A stretch of 64,000 nt of DNA, taken from Idiomarina aquatica (lineage in GTDB: Bacteria; Pseudomonadota; Gammaproteobacteria; Enterobacterales; Alteromonadaceae). Under the pieces are notes generated by a model. The model ran no database searches, was not told where the DNA came from, and saw only the letters and a list, made by a program, of their open reading frames with translations. The stretch spans positions 1,240,001 to 1,304,000 of the forward strand of contig NZ_PIPS01000001.1 in NCBI RefSeq assembly GCF_003987185.1. Reading direction: 5' to 3'. Both the position numbers and the translations under genes were made by a program. Shown in pieces: positions 63,570 through 64,000 of the stretch (the first letter of the stretch is position 1; each line of letters starts with the position of its first letter).

Positions 63570-64000
63570 TTAACGCAAATGACCGACAAAGTTGCACGGC
63601 CCCTGTCGGGCATCCAACTGCGGCTGCAGTAACTTTTCCCAGGCCAACTGGGCGGCGCCACCGGAACCCGGTACGCACGCGATAAGGGTATTATTGGTTA
63701 GCCCGGCAAAGGCTCTCGACTGCAGCGCTGACGAACCAATATCCTCGTATGAGAACGCTCTAAATAATTCACCAAAACCGTCAATGGCGTTATCCAGCAA
63801 TGGCTCAATGGCTTCATAAGTGACGTTATCGGGGGCGAACCCAGTGCCACCATTCGTGATCACAACCTGAACGTCGTCGGCGGCGATTAATGCACACACC
63901 TGCGCCCGAATTTGGTGCTTATCATGACCAATGACCATACGCTGAACCACGTTGTGACCCTCACGCTGCAGCCAGCTTTGCAGTTTATCGCCGGTGGTAT
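63570..64000 (-). CDS. moaB: Molybdenum cofactor protein MoaB, N-terminus outside the window
   Basis: The frame is open to the right edge (TTGDKLQSWLQREGHNVVQ upstream of the first internal Met), so the start is missing. Visible are TNGGTGFAPDNVTYEAI, GFGELFRAFSYEDIGSSALQSRA and QLDARQGPCNFVGHL, typical of MoaB. A MogA paralogue; its precise role in bacteria is less certain. It heads the visible part of moaB-C-D-E-modABC. Confidence 0.92.
   Translation of the reverse strand, partial: TTGDKLQSWLQREGHNVVQRMVIGHDKHQIRAQVCALIAADDVQVVITNGGTGFAPDNVTYEAIEPLLDNAIDGFGELFRAFSYEDIGSSALQSRAFAGLTNNTLIACVPGSGGAAQLAWEKLLQPQLDARQGPCNFVGHLR

Overview
The window is chromosomal DNA from a gammaproteobacterium. 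The gene content (rep, ubiK, comM, yebG, fpr, ltaE, Nar operon with a PpiC/NifM-type isomerase, NhaD, KtrAB) and a roughly even base composition suggest a free-living, probably marine or salt-tolerant facultative anaerobe of the Oceanospirillales/Alteromonadales type. That placement is inference; no rRNA gene is present. Nearly all DNA is coding. There are no insertion sequences, tRNAs, phage genes or CRISPR arrays.

Layout. 0-9.1 kb: end of rsmD, yhhL-, yjaG- and VOC-type genes, a reverse-transsulfuration pair (cystathionine beta-synthase and gamma-lyase), ltaE, then a three-gene RiPP metallophore cluster of the hvfABC/bufABC type, and comM. 9.2-17.5 kb: a LexA-controlled but frameshifted yebG, fpr, ubiK, rep, a GAF-GAF-GGDEF-degenerate EAL protein, cytochrome c5, dinB and a DUF4399 gene. 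17.5-25.6 kb: a dCACHE chemoreceptor, ktrBA, a membrane diguanylate cyclase, an M14 peptidase and a DUF4870 gene. 25.6-30.2 kb: a nitric-oxide response block (dnrN/ytfE divergent from norR, then ybaN, moeB, and nnrS). 30.5-37.8 kb: a narK1-narK2 fusion, mogA, the anaerobic ubiquinone genes ubiV/ubiU/ubiT and hemN, ending in a cluster of inverted repeats. 37.8-46.1 kb: nhaD, a conserved unknown, anaerobic ribonucleotide reductase (nrdG-nrdD), quinol nitric oxide reductase norB with a soluble CZB chemoreceptor and a small cysteine protein. 46.1-58.6 kb: tpm, then narGHJI-ppiC, and narX and narL separated by an oppositely oriented divergent NarK-family gene. 58.6-64 kb: moeA, facing a moaB-C-D-E-modABC molybdenum operon.

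The genes fit together as an anaerobic respiration island: nitrate sensing (NarXL), uptake (NarK), reduction (NarGHI), molybdenum cofactor supply (moa/moe/mog/mod), heme and quinone synthesis without oxygen (HemN, UbiTUV), oxygen-free deoxynucleotide synthesis (NrdDG) and nitric oxide defence (NorR, NorB, DnrN, NnrS). No nitrite reductase and no moaA are seen here.

The two most notable observations are regulatory and biosynthetic. First, the norB promoter and the divergent dnrN promoter each carry three GT-N7-AC NorR-type sites and a sigma-54 element with identical spacing (18, 24 and 54 bp). Second, the RiPP precursor carries eight EGKC motifs in near-identical 81-bp repeats.
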